Source: Acidobacteriota bacterium (GTDB taxonomy: Bacteria; Acidobacteriota; Thermoanaerobaculia; Multivoradales; JAHEKO01). Taken from it: DNA of 10,875 nt. The notes beneath the pieces are model-generated. The model saw only the letters and a program-made list of their open reading frames with translations, did no database searches and was not told the DNA's origin. A program made the position numbers and the translations under genes. Of this stretch, positions 1 to 6,432 are shown in pieces (position 1 is the stretch's first letter; every line of letters starts with the position of its first letter). Location of the stretch: positions 1 through 10,875 of the forward strand of contig JAOTUP010000029.1 of the NCBI GenBank assembly GCA_029863825.1. Direction: 5' to 3'.

Positions 1-1
1 C

Positions 2-589
2 CTCCAGGACGATTTTCTCTTCGACGGCACGATCGCCGAAAACATCGGCTACAGCCGCCCCGGCGCGAGCCGCGCCGAGCTTGAAGACGCGGGGCGCCTG
101 GCCCATTGCGAAGAGTTCGTCAGCGGCTTCGAAGACGGCTACGAGACGGTCATCGGCGAACGCGGCGTCAAGCTCTCGGGCGGCCAGCGGCAACGGGTCA
201 CCATCGCCCGCGCCATCCTCGCCAACCCCCGCATCCTCATTCTCGATGAAGCCACGTCGAGTCTCGACAGCGAGAGCGAGCAGCTCATCCAGGAAGGCTT
301 CAACACCCTCAAGAAGGGGCGCACGACTTTCGTCATCGCCCACCGCCTGTCGACGATCAGGAACGCCGACCAGATTCTCGTCATTGAAGACGGCACGATC
401 GTCGAGCGTGGCTGCCACGAGGATCTCCTGGCGCTGGCCGGCCGCTACCGCACGCTCTACGAGACCCAATACCGGATCGAATCCAACCAGTTCATCAACC
501 CGGGCGAGGATTTTACTCCCCTCCGGGAGAGCGACCGCGGCCCGACCCCGGCAGCCGAGCCGACGCTCGGTCGCCTGCCGCGCGACTAG
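2..589 (+). CDS. ABC transporter, C-terminal part of the ATP-binding domain (partial, 5' end outside window)
   Basis: This is the last 195 residues of an ABC transporter ATPase, open from the left edge of the window to a TAG stop. Visible motifs, in order, are a Q-loop region (LQDDFLFDGTIAENI), the ABC signature LSGGQRQR, the Walker B and D-loop ILILDEATSSLD, and the switch histidine in FVIAHRLSTI. Walker A and any membrane domain lie upstream. The 'LFDGTIAENI' wording and the tail after the nucleotide-binding domain are typical of type IV exporters (MsbA/multidrug-like) with the membrane domain fused in front, so this is probably an exporter half-transporter; the substrate cannot be inferred. 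The last 35 or so residues are a Pro/Glu/Arg-rich low-complexity tail. The stop codon touches the GTG start of the next gene, so the two are likely cotranscribed and translationally coupled. Confidence 0.93.
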   Translation, partial: LQDDFLFDGTIAENIGYSRPGASRAELEDAGRLAHCEEFVSGFEDGYETVIGERGVKLSGGQRQRVTIARAILANPRILILDEATSSLDSESEQLIQEGFNTLKKGRTTFVIAHRLSTIRNADQILVIEDGTIVERGCHEDLLALAGRYRTLYETQYRIESNQFINPGEDFTPLRESDRGPTPAAEPTLGRLPRD

Positions 590-1537
590 GTGCCCGTGGC
601 GCTCGACGTCATTCTCGTCCTGGCTGGCATCGCCCTCCTCTATATCGGTGGCGAAGCACTGGTACGAGGTGCCGTGGCGCTGGCTCGCTCACTCGGCTGG
701 AGCCCTCTCGTGATCGGGCTCACGGTGGTCTCCTTCGGCACCTCGAGCCCCGAGCTCGCGTCAACCCTGGCCGCATCCCTGCGGGGGGCGCCGGAGGTCG
801 CCTTCGGCAACGTCGTCGGTTCGAACATCGCCAACGTCGGCCTGATCCTCGGCCTCACCGCCCTCATCTGGCCGCTCGAGACCACCGGCCGGTTCATCAA
901 GCAGGAAGTGCCGTTCATGCTGGTCTCGAGCCTGCTGCTGTTTCCTCTCATCGCTAACGGCATGATCGGCCGGCTCGAGGGCCTGTTCTTGTTCGTGCTG
1001 CTGGTGATCTTTCTCCTCTACCTCATGCGGCGCGAGCAGGAGGATTCGACGGTCGAAGCCACGTTCGACAAAGAGTTCGGCGGCACCAAGCTTTCCTCGG
1101 CAGCAAGCATTGGCCTGGTCATTCTTGGTATCGGCCTTCTCGTGGCGGGCGCTCACGCCCTGGTGACCGGCGGCGTCAACCTGGCTCGCATTCTCGGTGT
1201 CAGCGAGCGTGTCATCGGACTTACCCTCGTCGCCCTCGGTACGAGCCTCCCCGAGCTCGCCGCGAGTCTCGTCGCCGGCTTGCGCAAAGAAGGCGACATC
1301 GTTCTCGGCAACATCATCGGTTCGAACATCTTCAACGTCCTTTGCATCCTGGGTATCACGCCGATGGTTCACCCACTGGTCGTCGACGCGTCCGCGGTGT
1401 GGCTGGACTTGACCGCCATGCTAGTGCTGAGCCTTCTGCTCTGGCCGCTCCTCGCCAACCGCCTCAGGCTCGAGCGCTGGGAGGGGTTCGTGCTCCTCGC
1501 CTTCTACGGGCTCTACATCGCCTGGCTGTTTCTGTAG
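590..1537 (+). CDS. Calcium/sodium antiporter, CaCA family (YrbG-like)
   Basis: A complete 315-residue membrane protein. It has the two inverted alpha-repeats that define the Ca2+/cation antiporter superfamily. Repeat 1 contains GTSSPE (residues 50-55) and GSNIANV (77-83). Repeat 2 contains GTSLPE (217-222) and GSNIFNV (244-250). The acidic residue in each G-T-S-x-P-E motif is the known ion-binding glutamate, and both are present. About ten hydrophobic segments are seen, with a charged cytoplasmic-type loop near residues 147-168 between the halves; length and layout match bacterial YrbG-type proteins. The predicted role is exchange of Ca2+ (or another cation) for Na+ or H+ across the inner membrane. 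The GTG at 590 directly follows the ABC gene's TAG. No clear Shine-Dalgarno precedes it, which fits termination-reinitiation coupling; a second GTG at 596 is an alternative start. The exact ion is not deducible. Confidence 0.93.
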   Translation: MPVALDVILVLAGIALLYIGGEALVRGAVALARSLGWSPLVIGLTVVSFGTSSPELASTLAASLRGAPEVAFGNVVGSNIANVGLILGLTALIWPLETTGRFIKQEVPFMLVSSLLLFPLIANGMIGRLEGLFLFVLLVIFLLYLMRREQEDSTVEATFDKEFGGTKLSSAASIGLVILGIGLLVAGAHALVTGGVNLARILGVSERVIGLTLVALGTSLPELAASLVAGLRKEGDIVLGNIIGSNIFNVLCILGITPMVHPLVVDASAVWLDLTAMLVLSLLLWPLLANRLRLERWEGFVLLAFYGLYIAWLFL

Positions 1538-1636
1538 CGCGTTGGCCACCTGCTGCTGCCGCAGCTCCGGTCCTGTCCCTGGGCGTTCAAAGGGGTCTCG
1601 ATCGGATCAACCGGGATCCTCGATCGCCACAGCCGC
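1538..1636. other. Convergent intergenic region with imperfect inverted repeats (possible bidirectional terminator)
   Basis: These 99 bp separate the stop codons of two converging genes. They contain GATCGGATC (1600-1608), a 6-base loop, and GATCCTCGATC (1615-1625), which pair except for a two-base bulge. There is also a small GCTGC/GCAGC hairpin around 1551-1564. Neither is followed by a T-tract, so an intrinsic terminator is only suggested by position and structure. Confidence 0.3.
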
Positions 1637-2704
1637 TCAGTAATCCACCTCGACCGTCTCGACCTTGGCTACCCAGCGAACGTCGCTGTTTCCATCACCC
1701 GTGACCGTCACCACTACCTCGCCGAGAGTGGTGGCGGTGTCATTCGCGCTCAGCGCGACATCCCACGCGGCGGCGTCTTCGTACAGCTCCGTTTTCGTCG
1801 AGCCGAGAAGCGCTGTCGTTCCGGCGTTGTTCTCGACCACCCCTTCGAGACGGTACCCAGCCGACACGCCGGTGAGACTGCGTGCGACCACCGTAATCTC
1901 GAGCGTCCAGGTTTGATCGGACGGAATGAGCAGCTTGTCAGAGGCGTCGATCAAAAGCGCGATCGGAGTCGCGTCAGCGGTCTCGCCGCGGAGCGTGAAG
2001 ATCGAGATTTGTGCCGACCCAGTCTGACCGTTGAACTCTCCAGCCCCGTACGCCCACTGCCCGCGCAACCTCGCGATGGCCCCCCTGCCACCCGGTATCG
2101 TCGAGAAGAACCCTCTGGTTTTATTGTTGATGCCACCACCGACCGCACTGCTGCCGCCGTTGGCCTGGTTCGACGTGCCACCGGCAACCACATCGTAGAA
2201 ACTGATCCCCTCCGTTCCGGTCGCGTTGGCCGAGCCGCCGCCGATGAAGGAATGCGAGCCCCAGGCCCGGTTGTTCGAGCCTCCGGCCACGACCGCGTGA
2301 GTTCTGTCGGTCGTCAGCCCGAACTCGTTACCGGCCACATTTCCTCGCCCGCCGCCGACAAAGCCGTAGTCGTCGGTGACGCGGTTCTCGCCCGGACTCA
2401 GGGGAAATCCGCTGTCGTAGCCGCCGCCCGACACCGTCGCGCCAACAACGCCGCCCGTAACGAAGTTTCCCTCGTAGCCGCCCACGATGGTCGGACTCGT
2501 AGGGTCCGGAATCATCAGCAGAATCCTGGCGTCGCTGACCCTCAATTCGAACGACTGGTTGTTGACCGTACCAATGAACTGCTCACCCATGCCGACCGCA
2601 GCGGTTACAGGCACGGCCCCTGCGACAGTTGCGACAACGAGGAGAACCATCAACGGCAACCTCGAAGCGCTATTCCGTCTTCCTGTTTTCGATAAACCCA
2701 TCAT
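1637..2704 (-). CDS. Secreted protein with YadA-head-like Gly-rich repeats and a phage-tail-like C-terminal domain
   Basis: A 355-residue protein with a predicted Sec signal peptide: a basic start, a hydrophobic stretch (residues 18-32) and probable cleavage near TAA (34-36). Residues about 75-210 hold degenerate repeats of the form h-x-G-G-x-x-N-x-A-x-G (VAGGSNNRAWG, IGGGSANATG, VAGGTSNQANG, VGGGINNKTRG, IPGGRGAIA), as in the left-handed beta-roll head of trimeric autotransporters. Residues about 217-355 (GQWAYGAGEFNG, ISIFTLRGETADATP, SAGYRLEGVVENNAGTTALL, WVAKVETVEV) resemble a module I associate with phage and environmental viral tail proteins. No coiled-coil stalk and no YadA membrane-anchor barrel is present, so it is not a complete autotransporter adhesin. 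ATG 2704 was chosen because AAGGAG ends 9 bases before it; a TTG at 2734 is possible but has no supporting site, and ATG 2713 directly abuts the AAGGAG. The function is unknown; a surface or adhesive role is inference. Confidence 0.75.
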   Translation of the reverse strand: MMGLSKTGRRNSASRLPLMVLLVVATVAGAVPVTAAVGMGEQFIGTVNNQSFELRVSDARILLMIPDPTSPTIVGGYEGNFVTGGVVGATVSGGGYDSGFPLSPGENRVTDDYGFVGGGRGNVAGNEFGLTTDRTHAVVAGGSNNRAWGSHSFIGGGSANATGTEGISFYDVVAGGTSNQANGGSSAVGGGINNKTRGFFSTIPGGRGAIARLRGQWAYGAGEFNGQTGSAQISIFTLRGETADATPIALLIDASDKLLIPSDQTWTLEITVVARSLTGVSAGYRLEGVVENNAGTTALLGSTKTELYEDAAAWDVALSANDTATTLGEVVVTVTGDGNSDVRWVAKVETVEVDY

Positions 2705-2713
2705 CCTCGTCAT

Positions 2714-2719
2714 CTCCTT
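2714..2719 (-). promoter_or_regulatory. Ribosome binding site deciding the start of the YadA-like gene
   Basis: On the minus strand AAGGAG ends 9 bases before ATG 2704 and 12 bases before a second ATG at 2701. It directly touches the ATG at 2713 and lies downstream of the TTG at 2734. This supports initiation at 2704 and rules against the two longer starts. Confidence 0.65.
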
Positions 2720-3125
2720 TCTCGAGCTTGACAACTGGCTCTGACCTCCCAGGCGCCGCCGCCGGGAGCCTTCGCCTCCCCGTGAGACATCGCAGCATCC
2801 CAGCCAGAGGGACAGCTAGCCCGGGTATCCAACGGCAGCACGCGGTCTTGTAGATTGACAGAATGCCACTCGGCCGAGAGCAGTGTCGCCACCCGAAGAG
2901 GCGGGATCAGTCCTGACGCCCAATCTCGACCAAGTCTCTTGATCGCCAGCAACCACACCGGAGTGCGGAAAAGCCTTCTGGGGCCATGATAGTCCGTATT
3001 TGACGCTCAGAAGACGGCCATGCACTTGATTGGCGACCGTGTGGTGCCGGTCTCGACGTCAACGCGGGTTGAGTTTTCAATGTCCTGCGCCGGAGCTGCT
3101 CCGCGGGCGTCGCGTTCTCCTCGCG
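2720..3125. other. About 400-bp non-coding stretch upstream of the YadA-like gene
   Basis: No credible gene was found here on either strand: the small open frames lack family features, hydrophobic segments or ribosome sites. On the minus strand the last 100 or so bases before the YadA-like gene can fold. CTGGCT (2802-2807) pairs with AGCCAG (2736-2741), and between them GGGAG pairs with CTCCC around a GCGAAGG loop. This could be a structured 5' leader, but it does not match a riboswitch consensus I know. A CGGAG-CTG-CTCCG hairpin at 3091-3103 lies just past the stop of the small membrane protein gene and has no T-tract. No confident promoter boxes were seen. Confidence 0.4.
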
Positions 3126-3359
3126 TCAAGACCCGCCGAAAAGCGGCGCCGCCAGCAGACCTCCGAAGGCCACCATCAAGAGACCGAGGGTGCGGAAGAA
3201 GATCTTCATCCACAGCGGCACCGACCCTTTCTTGAGCGGTCGCCTGTGCTTGACTGGTGACGGTTTTCGCGCCAGAAGCTCGATCGGGGCAAACAGCAGG
3301 TAGAGCCCGATGACTGCCATCACCGCACCGGCCATCGGTCCCTGAAGCGAAACTCCCAT
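3126..3359 (-). CDS. Small hypothetical two-helix membrane protein
   Basis: A 77-residue protein not recognised as a known family. Two hydrophobic segments are visible, at residues about 8-30 and 51-72. They are separated by a strongly basic loop (RKPSPVKHRR then PLKK), which under the positive-inside rule puts the loop in the cytoplasm and both ends outside. ATG 3359 was chosen because a purine-rich stretch (AGAGAAGAG) lies just upstream and the first helix starts soon after. A GTG at 3395 would add 12 charged residues and cannot be excluded. It lies 138 bp downstream of the CPA2 antiporter in the same orientation, so it may be transcribed with it and could be an accessory membrane subunit, but this is inference from position only. 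The regular two-helix pattern and the charged loop favour a real gene. Confidence 0.6.
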   Translation of the reverse strand: MGVSLQGPMAGAVMAVIGLYLLFAPIELLARKPSPVKHRRPLKKGSVPLWMKIFFRTLGLLMVAFGGLLAAPLFGGS

Positions 3360-3441
3360 CGGCTCTTCTCTTTTTTCAGTGAAGCGTTCCAGCACGCCCC
3401 CGAAAGATCTTCACGAACAGCTGTCTGACGGTACCACGCCC

Positions 3442-3488
3442 CCTGCCTCGGTCCCGGCAGGCTGCGAGTTTCAGTCGAGCATTCTCGA
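3442..3488 (-). terminator. Two small hairpins just downstream of the CPA2 antiporter (weak terminator candidate)
   Basis: Read on the minus strand, 10 bases after the antiporter stop there is a TCGAG/CTCGA hairpin with a 4-base loop (3475-3488). It is followed by a six-pair CCTGCC/GGCAGG hairpin with an 8-base loop (3442-3461). No T-tract follows either, so they may only attenuate transcription or protect the transcript 3' end before the small membrane protein gene. Confidence 0.25.
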
Positions 3489-3497
3489 GCCCGCTTC

Positions 3498-5474
3498 TCA
3501 GTCGGACTCTTCACCGTCCAGAAACTGAAAGGCTCCGTCGATCTCTTCGTGGCTTCCCACCAACACCAGGCAGTCGCCGGACTCGAGCAGCATGTCGGAT
3601 GACGGGTTTGGATGCGACCGCTCGCCGCGTACGACGGCGATCACGTTGGCGCCGCTCTCTCGACGCAGGTGGAGCTGCGCGAGGGTGCGTCCAGAGGCCC
3701 GACTCTCGCTCGTGATGCGGTAAATGTCGGTGGTGCCGGCCTCGAGTGCCGCCAGCACCGCCTCGGACGCGCGGCCGATCGGGGCACTGCGCAGCATCTC
3801 GTAGGCCTCGCCCCGCAGTACCCGGGTCTGGGCGCGGATCACATTGCGCGGCACGTGGTAGGCCTCCAACACGCGAGTGAAGATCTCGATTGCCGACTCG
3901 AACTCCTCCGCCACGACTTGATTTGCACCGGCGCTGCGCAGACCTTCAATCTCCGTGAACCGTGCAGTGCGGACGACGATCTCGACGGTGGGCGCGAGCT
4001 CGCGCGTCGCTCGCAGACTGCGACCGAGCGCGGCGAAATCCGAGATGGCGAAGACCACGAGCTTGGCGCGCTCCACTCCGGCTCGCTCCAGGATCTCCTG
4101 TCTCACCGCATCACCGAACAGCACCGGCACGCCATCGCTACGCGCCTTGCGAACCGTGTCCGGATTGAGCTCGACCACGAGATGAGGGATCTGCGTCTCA
4201 CCCAGTACTCGCGCCAGGAGACTGCCGTTCATGCCGTAGCCGATAACAACGACATGGCCGGACAGAGGTTCCTTGTCTGAGGTGCCGTCCTTTTGCGCAC
4301 TGCTCCCGATCCGCCTGGCGATCCCGTCACCCATCGCCGGCGCGATCCGCACCAGAAACGGCGTCAGGGCGACGGTCAGAACCGCCGCCACCAAAAGGTA
4401 CTGAAACCGCTCTCCCTGCAGCAGGCCGTTGGCGCGACCAACCTCCATCAGGACGAATGAGAACTCGCCGATCTGGGCCAGACCGATGCCGCAGACCACG
4501 GCGATGCGAGTGGCGAAGCCGGCCAGCTTGAGTGCCGCCACCGCCGTCAGCGCCTTGGCGAGCACCAGAAGCAACGCCAGCCCTGCAAGCAACGGCAGTT
4601 GCGAGCCGGCAAACCGCAGGTCGACCAGCATGCCGATGGAGACGAAGAAGATGCTGGCGAAGAGGTCGCGAAATGGCGTGATGTCGGCGATGACCTGATG
4701 ACTGAACTCGGTCTCGGCAACCAGCAGCCCGGCGAGAAACGCCCCCAGGGCCAGCGAGAACTCCAACCGCGCCGTAAACCAGGCCATGGCGAGGCAGATG
4801 GTCAGAGCGCCGAGGACGAAGAGCTCGCGAATGCGGGTACCGGCGATGATCCGAACCAGGCGCGGCATGACAGCGCGGCCGAGAAAGAAGACCACCGTCA
4901 CCGCCGCGAGGCCACCGCCGAAGCGCACGGCGAGGCCGGAGGCTGATGCCTCGATCGTACCCGCCAGTACCGGCGTTAACGCGATCATCGGCACGATCAG
5001 CAGATCCTGGAAGAGCAGCACGCCGAGAACGACCCGACCCTGTGGTGTCGTCGTCTCGCGCCGCTCCTGGTACTCCTTGAGCACCACAGCGGTGCTCGAG
5101 AGGCTGACCACGAACCCAATGAAGAGGGCGTTTGCGACCGGCAGACCGAAGCCGATGACGACCGCCATCGTGAGCCCGGTCGCAAACACCCACTGGAGCG
5201 TGCCGCCGATCAGAAAAGACCGGCCAAGATCCCGCGTCTCGGCGGGAGTGAGCTGCAGCCCGATGACAAAGAGCAGCAGCGCGACGCCGATCTCGGCAAA
5301 GACCTCCACCTGCTCGGCCTCCGCCACCAGCGCCAGACCCGACGGGCCGATGAGCATGCCGCTCAGCAGGAAGCCGACCACGGGTGGGATGCGCAGGCGG
5401 GCCGAGAGCAGCACCACCGCAACTGCCGCAGCCAAGACCACTACGGCTTCCTGCAGGAACGAGACGGTTTCCAT
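3498..5474 (-). CDS. CPA2 monovalent cation:proton antiporter with RCK (TrkA-N/TrkA-C) domains, KefB/KefC-type
   Basis: A complete 658-residue inner-membrane transporter. Residues about 5-385 form roughly 12 hydrophobic segments of the Na+/H+ exchanger fold with CPA2 hallmarks: SLSSTAVVLKEY, FQDLLIVPMIAL, LGAFLAGLLVAETEFSHQ, FFVSIGMLVDL and the QIGEFSFVL signature. After a short linker a Rossmann-like TrkA-N domain begins with GYGMNG (near residue 411), the G-x-G-x-x-G nucleotide-binding loop, and runs to about residue 525. A TrkA-C type domain fills about 568-650 (RTLAQLHLRRESGANVIAVVRG...SGDCLVLVGS). Such proteins exchange K+ or Na+ for H+ under control of nucleotides or glutathione adducts bound by the RCK domain; which ion and ligand apply here cannot be told. 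ATG 5474 was preferred over a TTG three codons upstream (5483); neither has a strong ribosome site. It lies 75 bp after the isochorismatase-like gene and may share its transcript. Confidence 0.93.
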   Translation of the reverse strand: METVSFLQEAVVVLAAAVAVVLLSARLRIPPVVGFLLSGMLIGPSGLALVAEAEQVEVFAEIGVALLLFVIGLQLTPAETRDLGRSFLIGGTLQWVFATGLTMAVVIGFGLPVANALFIGFVVSLSSTAVVLKEYQERRETTTPQGRVVLGVLLFQDLLIVPMIALTPVLAGTIEASASGLAVRFGGGLAAVTVVFFLGRAVMPRLVRIIAGTRIRELFVLGALTICLAMAWFTARLEFSLALGAFLAGLLVAETEFSHQVIADITPFRDLFASIFFVSIGMLVDLRFAGSQLPLLAGLALLLVLAKALTAVAALKLAGFATRIAVVCGIGLAQIGEFSFVLMEVGRANGLLQGERFQYLLVAAVLTVALTPFLVRIAPAMGDGIARRIGSSAQKDGTSDKEPLSGHVVVIGYGMNGSLLARVLGETQIPHLVVELNPDTVRKARSDGVPVLFGDAVRQEILERAGVERAKLVVFAISDFAALGRSLRATRELAPTVEIVVRTARFTEIEGLRSAGANQVVAEEFESAIEIFTRVLEAYHVPRNVIRAQTRVLRGEAYEMLRSAPIGRASEAVLAALEAGTTDIYRITSESRASGRTLAQLHLRRESGANVIAVVRGERSHPNPSSDMLLESGDCLVLVGSHEEIDGAFQFLDGEESD

Positions 5475-5549
5475 CGGCGGCAAGTATGCCCGAAAACCTC
5501 ACGCGCCGGGAGTCGTCACGTGCGGAGCGAAACGGCGACGACGGAGGAT

Positions 5550-6356
5550 TCACTCCTGTGATCTGGACCCGAGCCTCCGCTCGACGAGCCGCTCGAAATC
5601 CTCGGTGGACATCATGTGATCGCAGCCGATCTCGGGGAGCATCTCCTGCCGTCGTGCCTGGGACGCATCGAAGGTCGCATCCTCCACACAGAGCACCCGG
5701 TAGCCCGCCGCAATCGCAGAGCGCGCTGAATTCCCCAGGCAGGCTCCCGTGTCTCCGCCGACGAAGACGATGTTCTCGACCTGCAGGTTCTCGAGCACGT
5801 GAGCGATGTTGGACGAGGCAAACGCATCCTGGGCGGTCTTCGCGATGACGTACTCCCCGGGGCGCACACCGAGCTCGTCGGCGGGCTTCGAATCGGGTTC
5901 CGAGATATGGTGCGGCCACGTTGAGGTGTCCGCTCCGTAATTGTCCATGAAGGCGTTGTAGGTGGCGGGATCCAGATCCATGCCGTCCTCGAACTGATAG
6001 CCCCAGTGCACGAAAATGAGCGGCATGCCCAGCGCCCGGCTCGTGTCTGCCACGCGCCGCGCATTGGGAAGCGCGACCTCCACCAGATAGCGGCGTGCCT
6101 CGTCGACATCGGCACGCGTGATCCCGATCTCGGCAAAGCCTTTCGGGAGCGGCTCATCTCGCCACATCGGCGGCTGAAAGTCGATACTGACGAACGCCGC
6201 GTGGTCGAAAAATGCCGGATCCACGTCGTCGACCGAACCCTCGCCTCCCACTTGCGTCTTGCGCTCGCGTTCTCCGGCATCGCCGGGTGCCAGCGCCAGG
6301 ATCATCAATGCTACGGCCCATCCCAGGCTCAATCGTGCTCTCGAAGAGGTCATCAT
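5550..6356 (-). CDS. Isochorismatase-like cysteine hydrolase, probably exported
   Basis: A 268-residue protein of the isochorismatase-like (cysteine hydrolase) superfamily. The expected catalytic triad is visible: Asp59 in FVSIDFQ, Lys173 in VIAKTAQDAF and the nucleophile Cys206 in VGGDTGACLGNSAR. Family members hydrolyse amides, imides or vinyl ethers (nicotinamidase, N-carbamoylsarcosine amidase, ureidoacrylate hydrolase, isochorismatase); the substrate here is not inferable. Unlike most cytoplasmic relatives, it begins with a short basic N-terminus and a hydrophobic segment (residues 9-23) ending in a small-residue site near GDAG (25-28), consistent with a Sec signal peptide. That would place it in the periplasm or outside. 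The start ATG at 6356 directly precedes the signal; longer in-frame starts run through the divergent gene's start region. It is transcribed divergently from the glycosidase-like lipoprotein, 76 bp apart, and precedes the CPA2 antiporter by 75 bp. Confidence 0.85.
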   Translation of the reverse strand: MMTSSRARLSLGWAVALMILALAPGDAGERERKTQVGGEGSVDDVDPAFFDHAAFVSIDFQPPMWRDEPLPKGFAEIGITRADVDEARRYLVEVALPNARRVADTSRALGMPLIFVHWGYQFEDGMDLDPATYNAFMDNYGADTSTWPHHISEPDSKPADELGVRPGEYVIAKTAQDAFASSNIAHVLENLQVENIVFVGGDTGACLGNSARSAIAAGYRVLCVEDATFDASQARRQEMLPEIGCDHMMSTEDFERLVERRLGSRSQE

Positions 6357-6432
6357 CTCGTGCGTACCTGAAGTGAAAAGGGTTTTTTGATAGCCGGTAG
6401 TATACGAGTAGGCGATTTCACGGAGCGTCTGC
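6357..6432. promoter_or_regulatory. Divergent intergenic region likely holding promoters for both flanking genes
   Basis: These 76 bp are the only space between two divergent start codons and are visibly more AT-rich than their surroundings (a TTTTTT run, TTGATA at 6387-6392, and AGTATAC near 6399-6405). Read on the minus strand, TATACT (6399-6404) could be a -10 box for the hydrolase gene, but I see no good -35 partner at the usual spacing. For the plus-strand gene TTGATA and TAGTAT are too close to form a standard pair. Promoter function is inferred from position. Confidence 0.4.
6422..6425 (+). promoter_or_regulatory. Ribosome binding site of the glycosidase-like lipoprotein
   Basis: GGAG sits 7 bases before ATG 6433. 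This supports that start, which is immediately followed by a complete lipoprotein signal peptide. Confidence 0.6.

Noticed and set aside
81..713. A 210-codon plus-strand frame over the ABC ATPase end
   Set aside because: It is Ser/Arg-rich with no motifs and overlaps the ABC signature, Walker B and H-loop in the true frame.
1913..2695. A 260-codon plus-strand open frame opposite the YadA-like gene
   Set aside because: No domain, signal or ribosome site was seen. The opposite strand has a signal peptide, repeats and a good ribosome site.
2720..2800. Possible cyclic-di-GMP (GEMM) riboswitch upstream of the YadA-like gene, suggested by GAGGCGAAGGCTCCCGG on the minus strand
   Set aside because: The conserved GEMM core (CAAAC and GACGCAAAGCC-type strings) is absent, so the resemblance is superficial.
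4327..5919. A 530-codon minus-strand open frame overlapping both the CPA2 antiporter and the isochorismatase-like gene
   Set aside because: Its translation is Arg/Gly/Ala-rich low-complexity with no motifs. It overlaps two genes with complete catalytic and transport signatures in another frame, as expected of GC-rich shadow frames.
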